Shown here piece by piece: positions 21,829 through 33,229 of a stretch of DNA of 64,000 nt. The position numbers and the translations under genes are program-made. The first letter of the stretch is position 1. Each line of letters starts with the position of its first letter. The DNA comes from Cryptomeria japonica (Eukaryota; Streptophyta; Pinopsida; Cupressales; Cupressaceae). Under the pieces are notes generated by a model. The model was given only the letters and a program-made list of their open reading frames with translations, was not told where the DNA came from and did not search any database. The DNA lies in assembly GCF_030272615.1 (NCBI RefSeq), contig NC_081407.1:145456897-145520896 (forward strand), in the 5' to 3' direction.

Positions 21829-24800
21829 CTAGTCTAGCACGTCATCTACCCCTCGATCTTGCTGATCAATGTTTCGGGAAGGCAGGGAACACGCTAGAGG
21901 AGGAACATCCAACACAGCAGATGGAGCTATCACAAGATCCAAACACGGGTTATGTTCATGTTCTGAGCCACGTTGTTCTTGTCTAGGAGCTAGGATAAGT
22001 GCTTTAGAAAATTCATTAGATAAATGGTTATCAATATCAACAAGTTCATATTCACTATCAGAAGCAAGAGAAGTAACATTTTCATCATGAATAACATTTT
22101 CATCCATATCATCATCAAGATTTATAAAAATAGGATCTTTAACTCGCACAGGATCAAGACCATCATGCATCTTATGTTTAGGAGATTTAGGCTCAATGTC
22201 CGGCTGAGGAGAAAATGGAATAATGCTTGTTGAAGGTGTTTTTGGAGATTGCAAAGTTCGAGAAGCAGCTGCCTGAGCTCTAAGACGACGCTTTCGTCGG
22301 TGTTCACGTGCAGAACGATTTCGTCTAGTCTTAGTAGGAAGTGGAGAAGATTGAGGAGGAGGAATGTTCTCATCCTTATCACTTGGGTGTTTAGGTTGTG
22401 GTCTCTTAGGCTGGATAATAGGAGAAGAAGAAGGTCTCTTCTCTCTATAAAAAGAAGGAGGAGAAACTGCTCCATGTAAAGGAGGAATTTTTGGTTTAGG
22501 GAGAAGACCAAGTCCATCATGACGAGGAGGTATAGGTCTACTCTTAGGAAGTTTATTAGGCATAGACATAGTCACATCCATGGGGATGGGTTGGGAATCT
22601 TCTTGAGGAAAGACATTAGTTTTATCTTTCAAAGGAAGAACTTCCTTCTCAAGAATGATAGGAATATCAAGTTTAGGTGTTCTAGGTTCACTTAGAGATA
22701 GGATCATATCTGTTTTCCACTTTTGATAAGATTTGAAAAGATGATCACTTCGCGGAGGAAGAGATTGGAATTGTTTAGGCCAAAAATAATCAATAGGAAC
22801 ACTAGAGGCTCTTTCAGCTGGTTTAAAGAGACTATGATTGACAGTAACAACTTCACCATTATGGGGAAATTTCAAACACTTATGAATAGGATAAGCAATA
22901 GCTTTCATGGAAGACAACCAAGGATAGCCAAGCTTCACACGAAATTGTTCGGAAGATGGAATAATAGCAAAGTTCACATCAAGAGATTTGTTATGGACCT
23001 CAATAGGCAATGTAATAGAACCAATTGCAGGAGAAGAAAATGCATCAAATAATTTCACAATCACATCTGTTTTGTCATATATCACTTGATTCAATTGCAA
23101 AGTAAAAAGAAATTCTTCAGTAATAACATTAATCATGCACGAAGGATCAATAAGCACTCCACGACAAGGTGTATTCTTGACTTTTGCAACTATGTATAAA
23201 GGACCATCAGGTGCCCTAATGGTTTCACTGGAATCAAATGTGATGGAAGGTTCTTTAGGGTTTTCTTGTTGCTCTACAAAGTTAATCACATTCGGAGTCA
23301 TAGACACAAGACCATCAGATGAAAGAGAGGAATCATTAGTCTCAATTGCATTAGAGGTATGAGAAGGTAATGGATCAGTAAAAATCTGAAGATTTTGGTT
23401 AGGAGGAGCCACAGATGTGTTGCCTTTATCATTCACTCCAGAAACAGAGATAGTATTATTATCAATCAAATCTTGAATTTTACCCTTTAAAGAAAAACAT
23501 TTTTCAGTATCATGCCCAGGCTGACGATGAAATTGACAAAAAGATTTGTTATCAAAATAAGGTGAAGTAATCTTTGCAGGATCAATTTGTCTTATAGGAG
23601 GAAGAGTAAGAACATTTTGTTCCAATAACTTCTTCATAATACTATGCAATGATTCATTCAAAGGAGTATACTTTCTTTCTTTCTTGAAAAATTTAGAAAT
23701 AGGAGGCACACCTGATGCTGCATTCACATTGTTGTTGATGATGTTTTCATTGAATTTGATGGAATCTCTGTTCGGTTTAAACTTCCCAAATGGTTGTTGA
23801 CTGCTATCACCCTTATCACTCGGAGCCATAGGATGTGATTGTTCCATTTGACTCACAGTCAGTTGATAATTGTGAAGAGTTGCACACAACTGTTGGAAAG
23901 AAGTAAACTCAGAAAACAGAAGTTTGTCTCGAATATCTTTTTGTAAATTAGAAATAAAGATTCTTTGAATATCATTGTCAGGCACTGGAAAAGAAATTTG
24001 AGCATACAAATGCTTATATCTACCAATGAAATCAGTCACTTTTTCTTTAACACCTTGTTTACAATGCATTAAATCAATCAAAGTAACTTTAGGACTTATA
24101 TTGTTTTGAAATTGTTGAATGAAAGCATTTGCAAGTTGTTCGAAAGAAGTAATAGAATAAGAAGGAAACGAGCAATACCATTGTAGGGCTTTGTCTCTTA
24201 ATGTTCTAGTAAATAGTTTTGCAAGCAACCTTTGGTCATAAGCAAAATCAGTACATATTGTTTGAAAGGTCTTAACATGTGTTAGAGGATCACCTTTACC
24301 ATTATAAAGCTCCAAATGCGGAATTTCAACATGTTTAGGAGGGATAGCTCGAACAATGTCAAGAGAAAGTGGGCTCGCAACATCAAATGTGGGCACACTA
24401 AACTTAGATTGATTCATAGAGGCAATTTGTTGCTGTAAAGAAGAGACAGTTTGTGCAAGATTGTTAATGGTCGCTTCAGTCGAAGAGTTCATATTAGATG
24501 TGTTAGATTGAGATGGAGGTGTTATGTTATTGAAAGAAGGTAAAGAGTAAGGTGGTGGGACTCTATGATAATTAGTCATAGGAGATGATTAGACAAGAGG
24601 AACACTACAAGGAGGAATGGAATGGTTAAACAAATTGCCCCCTTGCGTCATGTTCATTTGTGGAGATATAGTAGGGACATTCATTGAAGGAATGAATGAA
24701 GAAGTCGGATTAAATGAAGGAAGAGGGTTAATTGAAGAAGAAGGGTTGCCCCCATGACTAGTAATCACGGGAGGAATGTCTTGTGTAGAAGTAGCCATTA

Positions 24801-25182
24801 TGTTTGATGTAAAGGTAGGTATGCTAGCAATAGAAGTCATCAAAGGAATAGAATGATTGACTTGAGTAGGAGGTTGTGTATAACCTGAAGATTCAGCACA
24901 ACTCTTCGTAGGCATCACATTCGAATCCACAATGTGTGCAATACCACGCAAAATATCAATTCCATTCTTATCACTTTGAAGCATATGTTTAAGACCCTCA
25001 ATTAAAGGAAGAGCTTGACTATCGGGATACTCATGAGACATCCATTGGTGAAAATCATCAAATTGGTTATCCAATTTTGAAAGTTGTTCTACAGAAACCT
25101 CATGGAGAGCTTCTTCATCATTAGGAGGATTAGAGGAATTACCCATGTCCTCGTTAAAAAGGCTATTCAAATTAGGTTCCAT
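21829..25182 (-). pseudogene. gag polyprotein with retropepsin-like domain; one TAA stop splits it
   Basis: One frame runs from 25182 to 21829, interrupted only by a TAA at 24589-24591. The first piece (197 codons) is Ser/Pro/Asn-rich. After the stop come a retrotransposon gag core (LELYNGKGDPLTHVKTF, LRDKALQWY, about 24320-23850), a zinc-knuckle variant with spacing C-x2-H-x4-H-x4-C (CQFHRQPGHDTEKC, about 23480-23525), and a protease-like domain (VLIDPSCMINVIT ... LGYPWL, about 23200-22880). A proline-rich tail holds a strongly basic patch (RRNRSAREHRRKRRLR, about 22275-22330) and an acidic end. The protease site reads D-P-S instead of D-T/S-G, so its activity is doubtful. It would form virus-like particles that package the element RNA. 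Confidence 0.88.
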
Positions 25183-25199
25183 CTCCTCGGTAATTAAAC

Positions 25200-26427
25200 C
25201 TCAGAAAGACTTAATTCTACGGCTCCGTCTAACGGGAATAGTGTAAGTAGGGCTTATTGTTGTAAAACTCATGCACTAGAGAAGGAGAGAAAGTTTTGAA
25301 TTTAGAAGTAGCAATTTTCAGTAAAATCAGCCAATCTTTTGGATTTAAGCTATTAAATGCAATCACAACAGTCTCCCCAAATTTCGGAAAAAATGTCCGG
25401 GACCGTGGCGCCCGGAGTGCAACACGGTCCTTGCAACTTTTTTCGAAATTTGCAGGGATGAAAGGTATGATGATTTTAGAGCTAATCTGAAAAAATTGAG
25501 TGATTTTACGATCTGTAGATAGGCCAAATTAAAGTTGCAATCTCGAAATTGAACCCTACCAAGATTGTCGAAAAATGCAAAATTTGAATTTTGAAAAAGA
25601 GAGGGAAACTAAAATTTTGAATGTTATGATTTTAGAGGGAATGTCAAGAGCAATGCAAATTTTGAAATTTAAAAATTGACTCAATTTCACGCAAAATTCA
25701 ATTTTGAAAGCGGAAATCAAAGTTGTTGTAATTAAGCATTTAATTTCAAAAGTCACAAATTGCAAGAATTTGAATAAAGCACTGAAATTTTTAATGAATG
25801 ATAACACACTTTTCAGATTTAGGACAGTAAGAACACAATTTTGACACAAAATTTTAGTTTCAATGATTTTTGAATGATTAGGAGCCCTAAACCAAGCAAT
25901 CACAAGACCAACTTTGACTGTAATTTTGAAAGTGTTAGATTTGATAAAATCAGCCAAAATTCTGGATTTTAGCAGGAAAATATAGTAAGATCTCGCTCCC
26001 GAAATTTCAGAAAAAATGTCGGGGATGATGGCGCTCGGCGCCACGGTCCTCGCAACTTTTTTCCAAATTTTCAGGGATGAAAGATATTGTGATTTTATTG
26101 CGGAATCCAAAGTTACAGCTGATTTGGAGATGTTTTGATCAGTGAAATTGTCGGACAAAGGTTGAATCAAGAGGGTTTCAAAAATTAGGGTTTTGACACT
26201 TAACCACTTAATTTTCAAAATTAAAGCACAAATATGAATTGATAATTTGTAATAGAAGGGCAGATCTGAAACAAGCATTAATGATTAAATATTTTCACAA
26301 GTTTAATTACTTAAAAAGAAAATTTAGGGTTTTTATGCAATCACCTCTAAAATTTTGCAAAAGATCAAACATGGAAATGTAATCAATTTTTTTTTTTCAG
26401 ATCTAAGCATGAAAAATCAGAAAGGAT
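25200..26427 (-). other. leader of the gag-only element with a repeated GGCGCC-type motif
   Basis: Untranslated leader between primer site and gag. Two related stretches (25370-25480 and 25990-26095) share CGGAAAAAATGTC..GG and GGCGC with ACGGTCCT and TTTTC..AAATTT.CAGGGATGAAAG. A third version lies in both LTRs (20207-20270 and 26805-26870). The GGCGCC core is palindromic. Confidence 0.6.
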
Positions 26428-26446
26428 GTTCACGTCGGGTTCACCA
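26428..26446 (-). promoter_or_regulatory. primer binding site of the gag-only element
   Basis: On the minus strand TGGTGAACCCGACGTGAAC begins three bases after the 5' LTR, the expected position. I cannot assign the tRNA with confidence. Confidence 0.6.
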
Positions 26447-26449
26447 AAA

Positions 26450-27640
26450 TGTAAAGCGGAAAATCACGATCGAACCCTAGTTGCTCTCCCCTCTTCCAAC
26501 TCCAAGGAGAGAGAAGGGAGATTCACTAGGGTTGATGGTTTTCACTTAGGGGAGAGACTTTACATTCAAAAGAGGGGTTGAAAACCACAAGATCCAATCC
26601 CACACAATGCAAGATTGGATGCTAAATGTGTTTCAAGGGTTAAGACAGCAAGGCTACCCTCTTTTGTAAAGAATGTTGATAGAAGAATTAAGCTAGGAAT
26701 GCATAGAAAATGACAAAGATTCGCTTATAAACTGAGATAGGGATATAGGATGAAGCTGCGGACCTGGAATTAGCAGTAAAATGTTGATATGGCGCTGTCC
26801 TACAAATTTGAGCAAAAGTTGTCGGGACGATGGCGCCCGCCACGGTCCTCCGAAAAATCCGCGAAACGAAGGGGCATCTGTTCGTTTCTGCACAAGGATT
26901 CCAGATCTTCAATTTCAGCCGCGTACCTGCAACCTACACACAGAAAAGCGAAGACGATTGGGGGGTTAGGGATTAGGGGTTTGCCTTTAGGTCAAACCCC
27001 GGTTTTGGAATTAACCAAGAAATGAGCAAGTGCTGTAAATGTAAATGACTGTAAAACAAGTACTAATACCTTGTTCTAAGGATGTTTGTATCCTTATGTG
27101 CGAAGGTATAGATATTGTATGTTGTATGTTGTAGCATGTAGTAAGTGATCTCCTCTTCAATGGTTGAATCCTTGTCTTGAATGCAACACTTAGCCTTGAA
27201 TGGAGACTTGAAATGATCAATTGCTTGAATGAATGCTTGAATGCTTGAGTATAATTTCCACGCTTGTACACATATGTCCTTCTCATGCCAAATGAGAGAG
27301 AAAAATGTAGTTTATATACTTGTCATTTAGGGCTGATAGACTGATTTTCCCGACCTTAGGCCGACCAGGAAAGTTAATTTCCAAATTGCAAACAAAAAGA
27401 CCCGAGACCCTTTAGGAGACCGGGCCCAAAATAGGACCCAGGGACTAGGGCACTGGGCGCTCTGGTCCCACCTCCCGGGACAGCAGGGTGCAAGGAGGTT
27501 CAGGCCAGGGTGCTTGAAAAATGCAGTTTTCAGTGTCGTGAGCAAGTTTCAGGGTCTCCATTCAGGTTGCGTGTTGTGTCGCCATCGTGAAGACCGAAAT
27601 GCAGTCGAAATTGCAAGTGTCGCAATTTTAGGACGCTACA
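26450..27640 (-). repeat. gag-only element 5' LTR (right copy)
   Basis: 1,191 bp, pairs with 19855-21087. A minus-strand TATATAAA lies at 27311-27318 upstream of the likely transcription start. Confidence 0.92.
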
Positions 27641-27645
27641 TTATG
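27641..27645. repeat. target-site duplication TTATG, right
   Basis: Matches 19850-19854. Confidence 0.85.
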
Positions 27646-29520
27646 ATTAATATTAGAATTAGGACTAGGGTTAGGATTATGGTTTGAGTTTACATCATGG
27701 TTAGTGTTATATAATGATTAATATTATTAGGGTTATGATTGGGATTATGATTGTAGTTAGGATTAGGATTATTATTAGGTTTAGGATTTGGATTATTATT
27801 AGGTTATATTATGATTAAGATTATTAGGATTATGATTGGGATTATGCTTATAGTTAGGATAATAATTATTATTAGGTTAGGATTATATTTAGGGAGTACA
27901 TCATGGTTAGGGTTAGGATTATGGCTATGGTCAGTATTAGGATTAGGATTTACATCATGGTTAGGGTTAGGGTTAATGTTAGGATTATGGTTAGGTTTTA
28001 CATCATGGTTAGGGTTCATGTTATGGTTTTGGTTAGGGTTTAGGATTAGTATTAATATTATGGTTAGGGTTTACATCATGGTTAGGCGGTAGTGGTAGGT
28101 TTAGGGTTTGGGTTATGATTTGGTTTAGGATTAGAATTATGGTCACAGTTAGAGTTTAGGATTAGGGTTATGATTATGTTAAGGTTAGGGTTTACTATTA
28201 AGGACAAGGATATGATTAGGGTTAGGATTTACATCATGGTTAAGGTTAGGGTTAGGTTTAACATCATGGTTAGGGTTAGGGTTAGGGTTTATTATTAGTG
28301 TTACAATTATGTTTAGAGTTTATATCAAATTTAGGGTTAGGGTTAGGGTTATTATTATAATTGGGGGTAGGGTTAGGATTATGAATTGATTTATGATTAT
28401 TTAATGTATGGTTAGGGTTAGGATTAGGGTTTAGTGTTAGGGTCAAGTTTAGTATTATGGTTATGGTTACTTAGGTTTACATCATTGTTAGGGTTAAGGT
28501 TATGATAATGGTTAGGGTTTTCTTTAGGTTTATGATTATGGTTAGGGTTTAGTGTTAGGGTTAATTTTATGGTCAAGGTTAAGGTTTATTATTAGTGTAA
28601 CCATAATTATAGTTAGGATTACGGTTAGGGTTAGAATTATAATTGGGGATAGGGTTAGGATTATAATTTGATTTATGATTATTTAATGTCACAAATCTTA
28701 AAGAATCATGTATATTACAAATAAATAGTAGCACAAAATATGTTATGAAAATTAAAAATATTAGTAGTGGAAGTTTTATACATTGCCAAGACATCCACTT
28801 CAAATTTGTTTTAAATGGTATTATGTCTTTTATATTATAATATAATTGAAACAAATTTGGTAAATCTCTCTAATTTACATCTTAAATATTTGTCGAAAAA
28901 AATATTTAAAAATGAACCACACATTTAATATTTAATATATATTTGCGACATATTTCAAACAATTAATATTAGAATTAGGGCTAGGGTTAGGATTATGGTT
29001 TGAATTTACATCATGGTTAGGGTTATATAATGATTAAGATTATTAGGGTTATGATTGGGATTATGGTTGTAGTTAGGATTAGGATTATTATTAGGCTTAC
29101 TGTTAAGATTAATGGTTAGGGTTAGGATTATAGTTATTGTGTACATCATGGTTAGGGTTAGGGTTATGTCTATGGTTAGGATTAGGGTTAGGATTTACAT
29201 CATGGTTAGGGTTAATGGCTAGTATTAATGTTAACATTAATGGTTAGGGTTAGGATTATGGTTAGGGTTTACATCATGGTTAGGGGGTTAGGGTTATGAC
29301 TATGGATTATGGTTAGGGTTAAGGTTTACATCATTGATAGGGTTAGGGTTTACATCATGGTTATGGTTAGGGTTAGCATTTGTATTATGGTGGGCATTCA
29401 CATCATGGTCGAATGTAGTGTTAGGTTTAAGGTTAGGGTTAGGTTTTAAAGTCAGGGCTTAGGATTATGGTTAGGGTTAGGATTATGATTAGGGTTAGGT
29501 TTCATTTTTAGTTAGGTTGT
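27646..29520 (+). repeat. degenerate TTAGGG-like block with higher-order TTTACATCATGG units, copy 2
   Basis: About 1.9 kb of variants of GGTTAGGGTTAGGATTATGG. The phrase TTTACATCATGG recurs about a dozen times at irregular 30-150 bp spacing. The opening 140 bp (27646-27790) is duplicated at 28966-29100. About 280 bp of ordinary AT-rich DNA (28690-28965) interrupts it. Runs such as TTAGGGTTAGGGTTAGGG near 28270 are the vertebrate-type hexamer, not the usual plant heptamer. Confidence 0.85.
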
Positions 29521-30149
29521 TTGTATTACATTTATGCTTTAAAATAGAAGATATTGTAATATTCACGAAATACAACCATCATAATTTTTTGTTTTACTAA
29601 TTAAATAATAATATGTTAAATTGATAAATTATTTTAGCATAATAAAAAATCATATTCATTCATTCTTAATATAGATTCAAAGATTAAGATAATATATTGT
29701 ATTATAACCCTAATTAAACCATCAATTTGATTTAGTTTTAAAGGCTTTAAAGTGATTAATACATTCAAGAGTGACATTCAACAAATGATATTCTTAATCA
29801 ATAATATCATGTTTTACCTTATTTAGAAATATTCTACAATTTTAAGAAATTCTTGATTTTTGATACACAAATACAATGACATTGAACTTCGAAGAATTTG
29901 AATGAAAAATAGATTAATAGAAAACTATAATCTAAAGAAACGATTTCACATATAAGATCATGGGTTTAAGATTGACCACTTAAACTCACAATCAAGTACA
30001 AATAGATTTAGAAATTTATATCAATAAGATCTAAATTAGCAAAAGTGAAAAATATTTCATCAATTTGCATGGCTGGAAAGGGGAATGGGCATGTTGAATA
30101 CAATTCTGTCGTCGTAAACAACATGCAGATGCAAGAACGACAGACTAAT
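29521..30149. other. AT-rich non-coding
   Basis: No gene or repeat structure was recognised between the TTAGGG-like block and the PPR pseudogene. Confidence 0.5.
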
Positions 30150-30690
30150 ACAGTCTAGAAATGATTGCAATTTGAATACAAAATAGATTTGTTGAAAAGG
30201 CTTTAGATACTTTCGAACAAACACAACGGGTTATTATACAACCAAAGTCCACAACATTGCCATCATCCTCATGCCTAGGAGCTCTCGGACAGGTTATTGA
30301 GAACATTTCAATACCGTTGAAGTTATAATTGACATGTATGCAAAATGTGAATGCGTAGAAATTGCACCTGAACTGTTTGACAGAATGCTCAGAGAAATGA
30401 CATCCCATAGAATGCAATGATTGTGGGTCTGCGCCAAAAAGGAATACGCTGAAAAGGTTCAAGCATGCAAAATGTGCAGTCACAGACAATATAGCTGAGT
30501 TGTTCGACAGAATGCCTCAAGGAGATGTCATCTCAATGAATGAAATGAGATAATTGCAGGATATATATGAAATGGAATTGTTACAACTTACAAAGGCTTT
30601 ATTAATGTTAAAGCGAATCCAATTGGCAGGAGAAAAGCCAAGCTCTACAACCGTAGAGTAAATGATAGATCAAAGGATGACATTGCTCGC
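30150..30690 (+). pseudogene. PPR (PLS-type) pseudogene
   Basis: Read across frames it gives NRFVEKALDTFEQ, QPKSTT, CLGALGQVIE, then VIIDMYAKCECVEIAPELFDRML (ends VIID and RML), then AELFDRMPQGDVIS and IQLAGEKPSSTTV. These are the repeat-to-repeat landmarks of organellar PPR proteins. Frame changes and stops occur between the pieces. It lies on the plus strand, as do the segments at 5.6-13.9 kb, and may be a fragment of the same family. Confidence 0.75.
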
Positions 30691-31321
30691 TATAAACAAC
30701 AAAAACAGGAAAAGTCTTAAATCATAACTAAGGAGAAGTCAATCTATTGCTATTCACATGCTACAAAATGATTCAAAATAATAGAAAATCATTGAAATCG
30801 ATCTCACCAGTAATAGAAATAATGTGCGCCCCAGGATTCGATGGCGGAACCACAAAGCAAGTCCTGCTGAGTCGTCAAAGCACAAACCTGATTCAATTCA
30901 CTTAAGAAAATGTCTGGTAAAAATGCAGACGATTGACAGAGAAGAAGTTAAATGTAAGAATAAAACTGATATAGCTGAAGAATGAAATGCAAGCAAGTCA
31001 TTAGAGGATGTATATGTAGCGTGCGTACAACAGTCGTTTCAGGTCGCTTCAAAAGAGAGGTGAATGCGAGTAAATTCAATCGTTTCAACTTCCTTCTAAC
31101 ATTCATTCTTCATCTGAATCTTTTCAATATTGAATATGCGTTGAGAGCAGTGGAAACCAATCGTTTCATCTACCATTTTCTGTAACTGCCGGCAATAGGT
31201 TTCCGTTTTCTTTAGTGTATACACGGATGCCTTCACTCCCCCTGCTGCGACTGTAGGAACGCCTCTCGGTGTAATAAATAAAAATGTGACTCGACAAAGT
31301 AAAGTGAATGAGAAATAGAGT
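30691..31321. other. unassigned stretch
   Basis: Short frames only (plus 30982-31185, minus 31096-31365) with no recognised domain. Confidence 0.4.
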
Positions 31322-31739
31322 AGATTCATTTTTAACTTTTCATTGTAGATCCTGCAACTCATCATTTTTAAATTACCACATCGGACGGTGAATAAGCAAA
31401 TCGACCACTAAAACAATTTCGCTTGACAACTTCACTTTAGAACTCATTTCATTATGTGGTTTTATAAAGTGGGCATATTTCCAAAGTATTGGGAATTTTG
31501 GTTTTATGAAGTGGGCATATTTCTAAAGTTGAGAGAGGAGTTTTTATTTTTATTTTTTAAATGAAACTTCTTTCCGAGAATATTGATAATTTTTTTTTAT
31601 GAATATGATTTTTTTTTTAAAGAATATTTTTTACATAAGCATATTACAATAGTAGTATAGAGAATTGAAAGTGTTGAAATCTTTTTTTTTTTCAAGAATA
31701 AGAATAAAAATAAATATTAAATAAAAAAATAATGACATG
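31322..31739. repeat. tandem segmental duplication, copy A, left part
   Basis: Similar to 50836-51180 (shared AGATTCATTTTT, ACATCGGACGGTGAATAAG and CAATTTCGCTTGACAACTTC). Copy A continues after element T1 at 50310-50770. Confidence 0.8.
31735..31739. repeat. target-site duplication ACATG of T1, left
   Basis: Identical to 50305-50309. Confidence 0.85.
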
Positions 31740-33207
31740 TGTAGATGTATAAAAATGACCATATTCCTAAATGAATATTTAATGTTCATTTTATTCTCAT
31801 TCTTCTATTTAGTTAAATCTAATTTAATTAAATCATCCACATTCTTCTATTTGATTAAATAAATTATTCGATTTATTTATTTAAATTCACTTAAGCCTTT
31901 CATATAATTTAATTGAATAAATCATTTTATTTAATTAAATCCATTCTCTCTCCTTTTAATTAAATTTATATTTAATTAAATTGTTCACTCCAAATAAATA
32001 AATCTAATTTATTTAAATCCCCCACTTGCAACCACAATTGAAATAAAGCAAGTTATTTTAATTCTATTTTCCCCACCCACTTGCAAAATCCTACATCTCC
32101 CACTTGTCTCCTAACCCTCTTTCTAGATTCTTCTAGAACCTATCTAATCCTAATCAATTTGCCTAACCCCTTAAATTATCCCCTTTCCCTAAATTTGAGG
32201 ATGTCACTTCTCAAAATTGGAGGAAAGTCTTCCAAAAGCAATAAAGCCTTTGGGTCTTTAACAAGCTAACTTGTTGAGTTCCCCCAAATTTGGAAGGACT
32301 CTTACAAATTTGTCCCCAAAGTATTTCAAACCTTTAATGGTTAAATAACCCTTTGTATCATGGTTAGAGACTTTTTGCCTAACTCAACCCTCATCTGACC
32401 ATAAGGTCTCATCAAGCATTCATTGCTTTGACCATCATTATTTCTTTAACCCCTGCACAAGAGTTTATCCTTTGGGTAAAAGCTTTATCCAATGCGTAAT
32501 CTTAACCTAGCCTTAACCCTTACCTCCTAAGGTAACCATGAGGTCTTCTCAAGCATTTAATGCTCCTTACATCTCCTCTCAAGCAGTCTTATGTTGACAA
32601 TTTTCACCATTTCATTGGTGAGAATTGTAAACATGGATTGATAACTTTCAATCCTGACTCTTGATAAGATCATCCAATCTAAACCATCCATTTCCCTATT
32701 TTTCCTATAAATAGAGCCCTCATCCCTCATTCTCAGGATCCAAGTCTTTAACATCACACTTATACTCATTTTTAGCAAGCATTTAATCTCTCTTTGAAAT
32801 AGAAATAATCTAATATAACATTTTTAGAAGCATTTCTATCATCTTAGTTAATCATATAAACTAGTATATCAGGTTAGGATAGTCTTGTACTAATATTTTC
32901 ATCTTATCATCACTAGTTTAGTTCATATTTGTTAAAATCATGCATAGATAGGATTGCATTCATATTAAGATTGATCAAAATCATCCTTCATTCTCATGAT
33001 TGTCATCCCTAAGTCACTTTGCTCAGTGATCTACGAGAAAAGGCATTGGCATGAGGGGTCTTGTGAGATAGAGAACAATGGAACACCCCTTGGGAAGTTG
33101 AGCTATTCCATATAGCTCCATAACTTGCACCAAGAGTCCCATTGGTGTGTGGGCAAGTCATTGAATTTTGTAATTTTCTTTTCATTACACCGCTTTTTCC
33201 GCATACA
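31740..33207 (+). repeat. T1 5' LTR
   Basis: 1,468 bp, from TGTAGATGTAT to CCGCATACA. TATAAATA at 32706-32713 is the likely promoter box. Confidence 0.93.
32706..32713 (+). promoter_or_regulatory. T1 LTR TATA box
   Basis: CCTATAAATAGAGCCC context, conserved in the 3' LTR at 49803-49810. Confidence 0.65.
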
Positions 33208-33211
33208 TTTT

Positions 33212-33229
33212 TGGCGCCCACTGTGGGGC
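33212..33229 (+). promoter_or_regulatory. T1 primer binding site
   Basis: TGGCGCCCACTGTGGGGC begins four bases after the LTR. T2 has the closely related TGGCACCCACCGTGGGGC. Confidence 0.75.

Larger units (their letters stand above)
19855..27640 (-). mobile_element. complete non-autonomous LTR retrotransposon with gag and protease-like domain only
   Basis: LTRs at 19855-21087 and 26450-27640 begin TG, end CA and are very similar. A perfect TTATG duplication flanks them. The interior (5.4 kb, minus strand) has a primer site, a long leader, one gag-like frame of about 1,118 codons and a purine tract. No reverse transcriptase, RNase H or integrase is visible in any frame. This is the TR-GAG type of non-autonomous Gypsy-like element, which relies on a partner's enzymes. 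The near-identical LTRs and almost open gag suggest fairly recent insertion. Confidence 0.9.

Noticed and set aside
25556-26278. 240-codon minus-strand ORF in the leader of the gag-only element
   Set aside because: AT-rich composition with no domain. It overlaps the repeated leader motif and lies upstream of gag. Probably a chance frame.
27811-28092. Open frames in the TTAGGG-like block
   Set aside because: Translations are simple repeats of a low-complexity sequence with no start context or domain.
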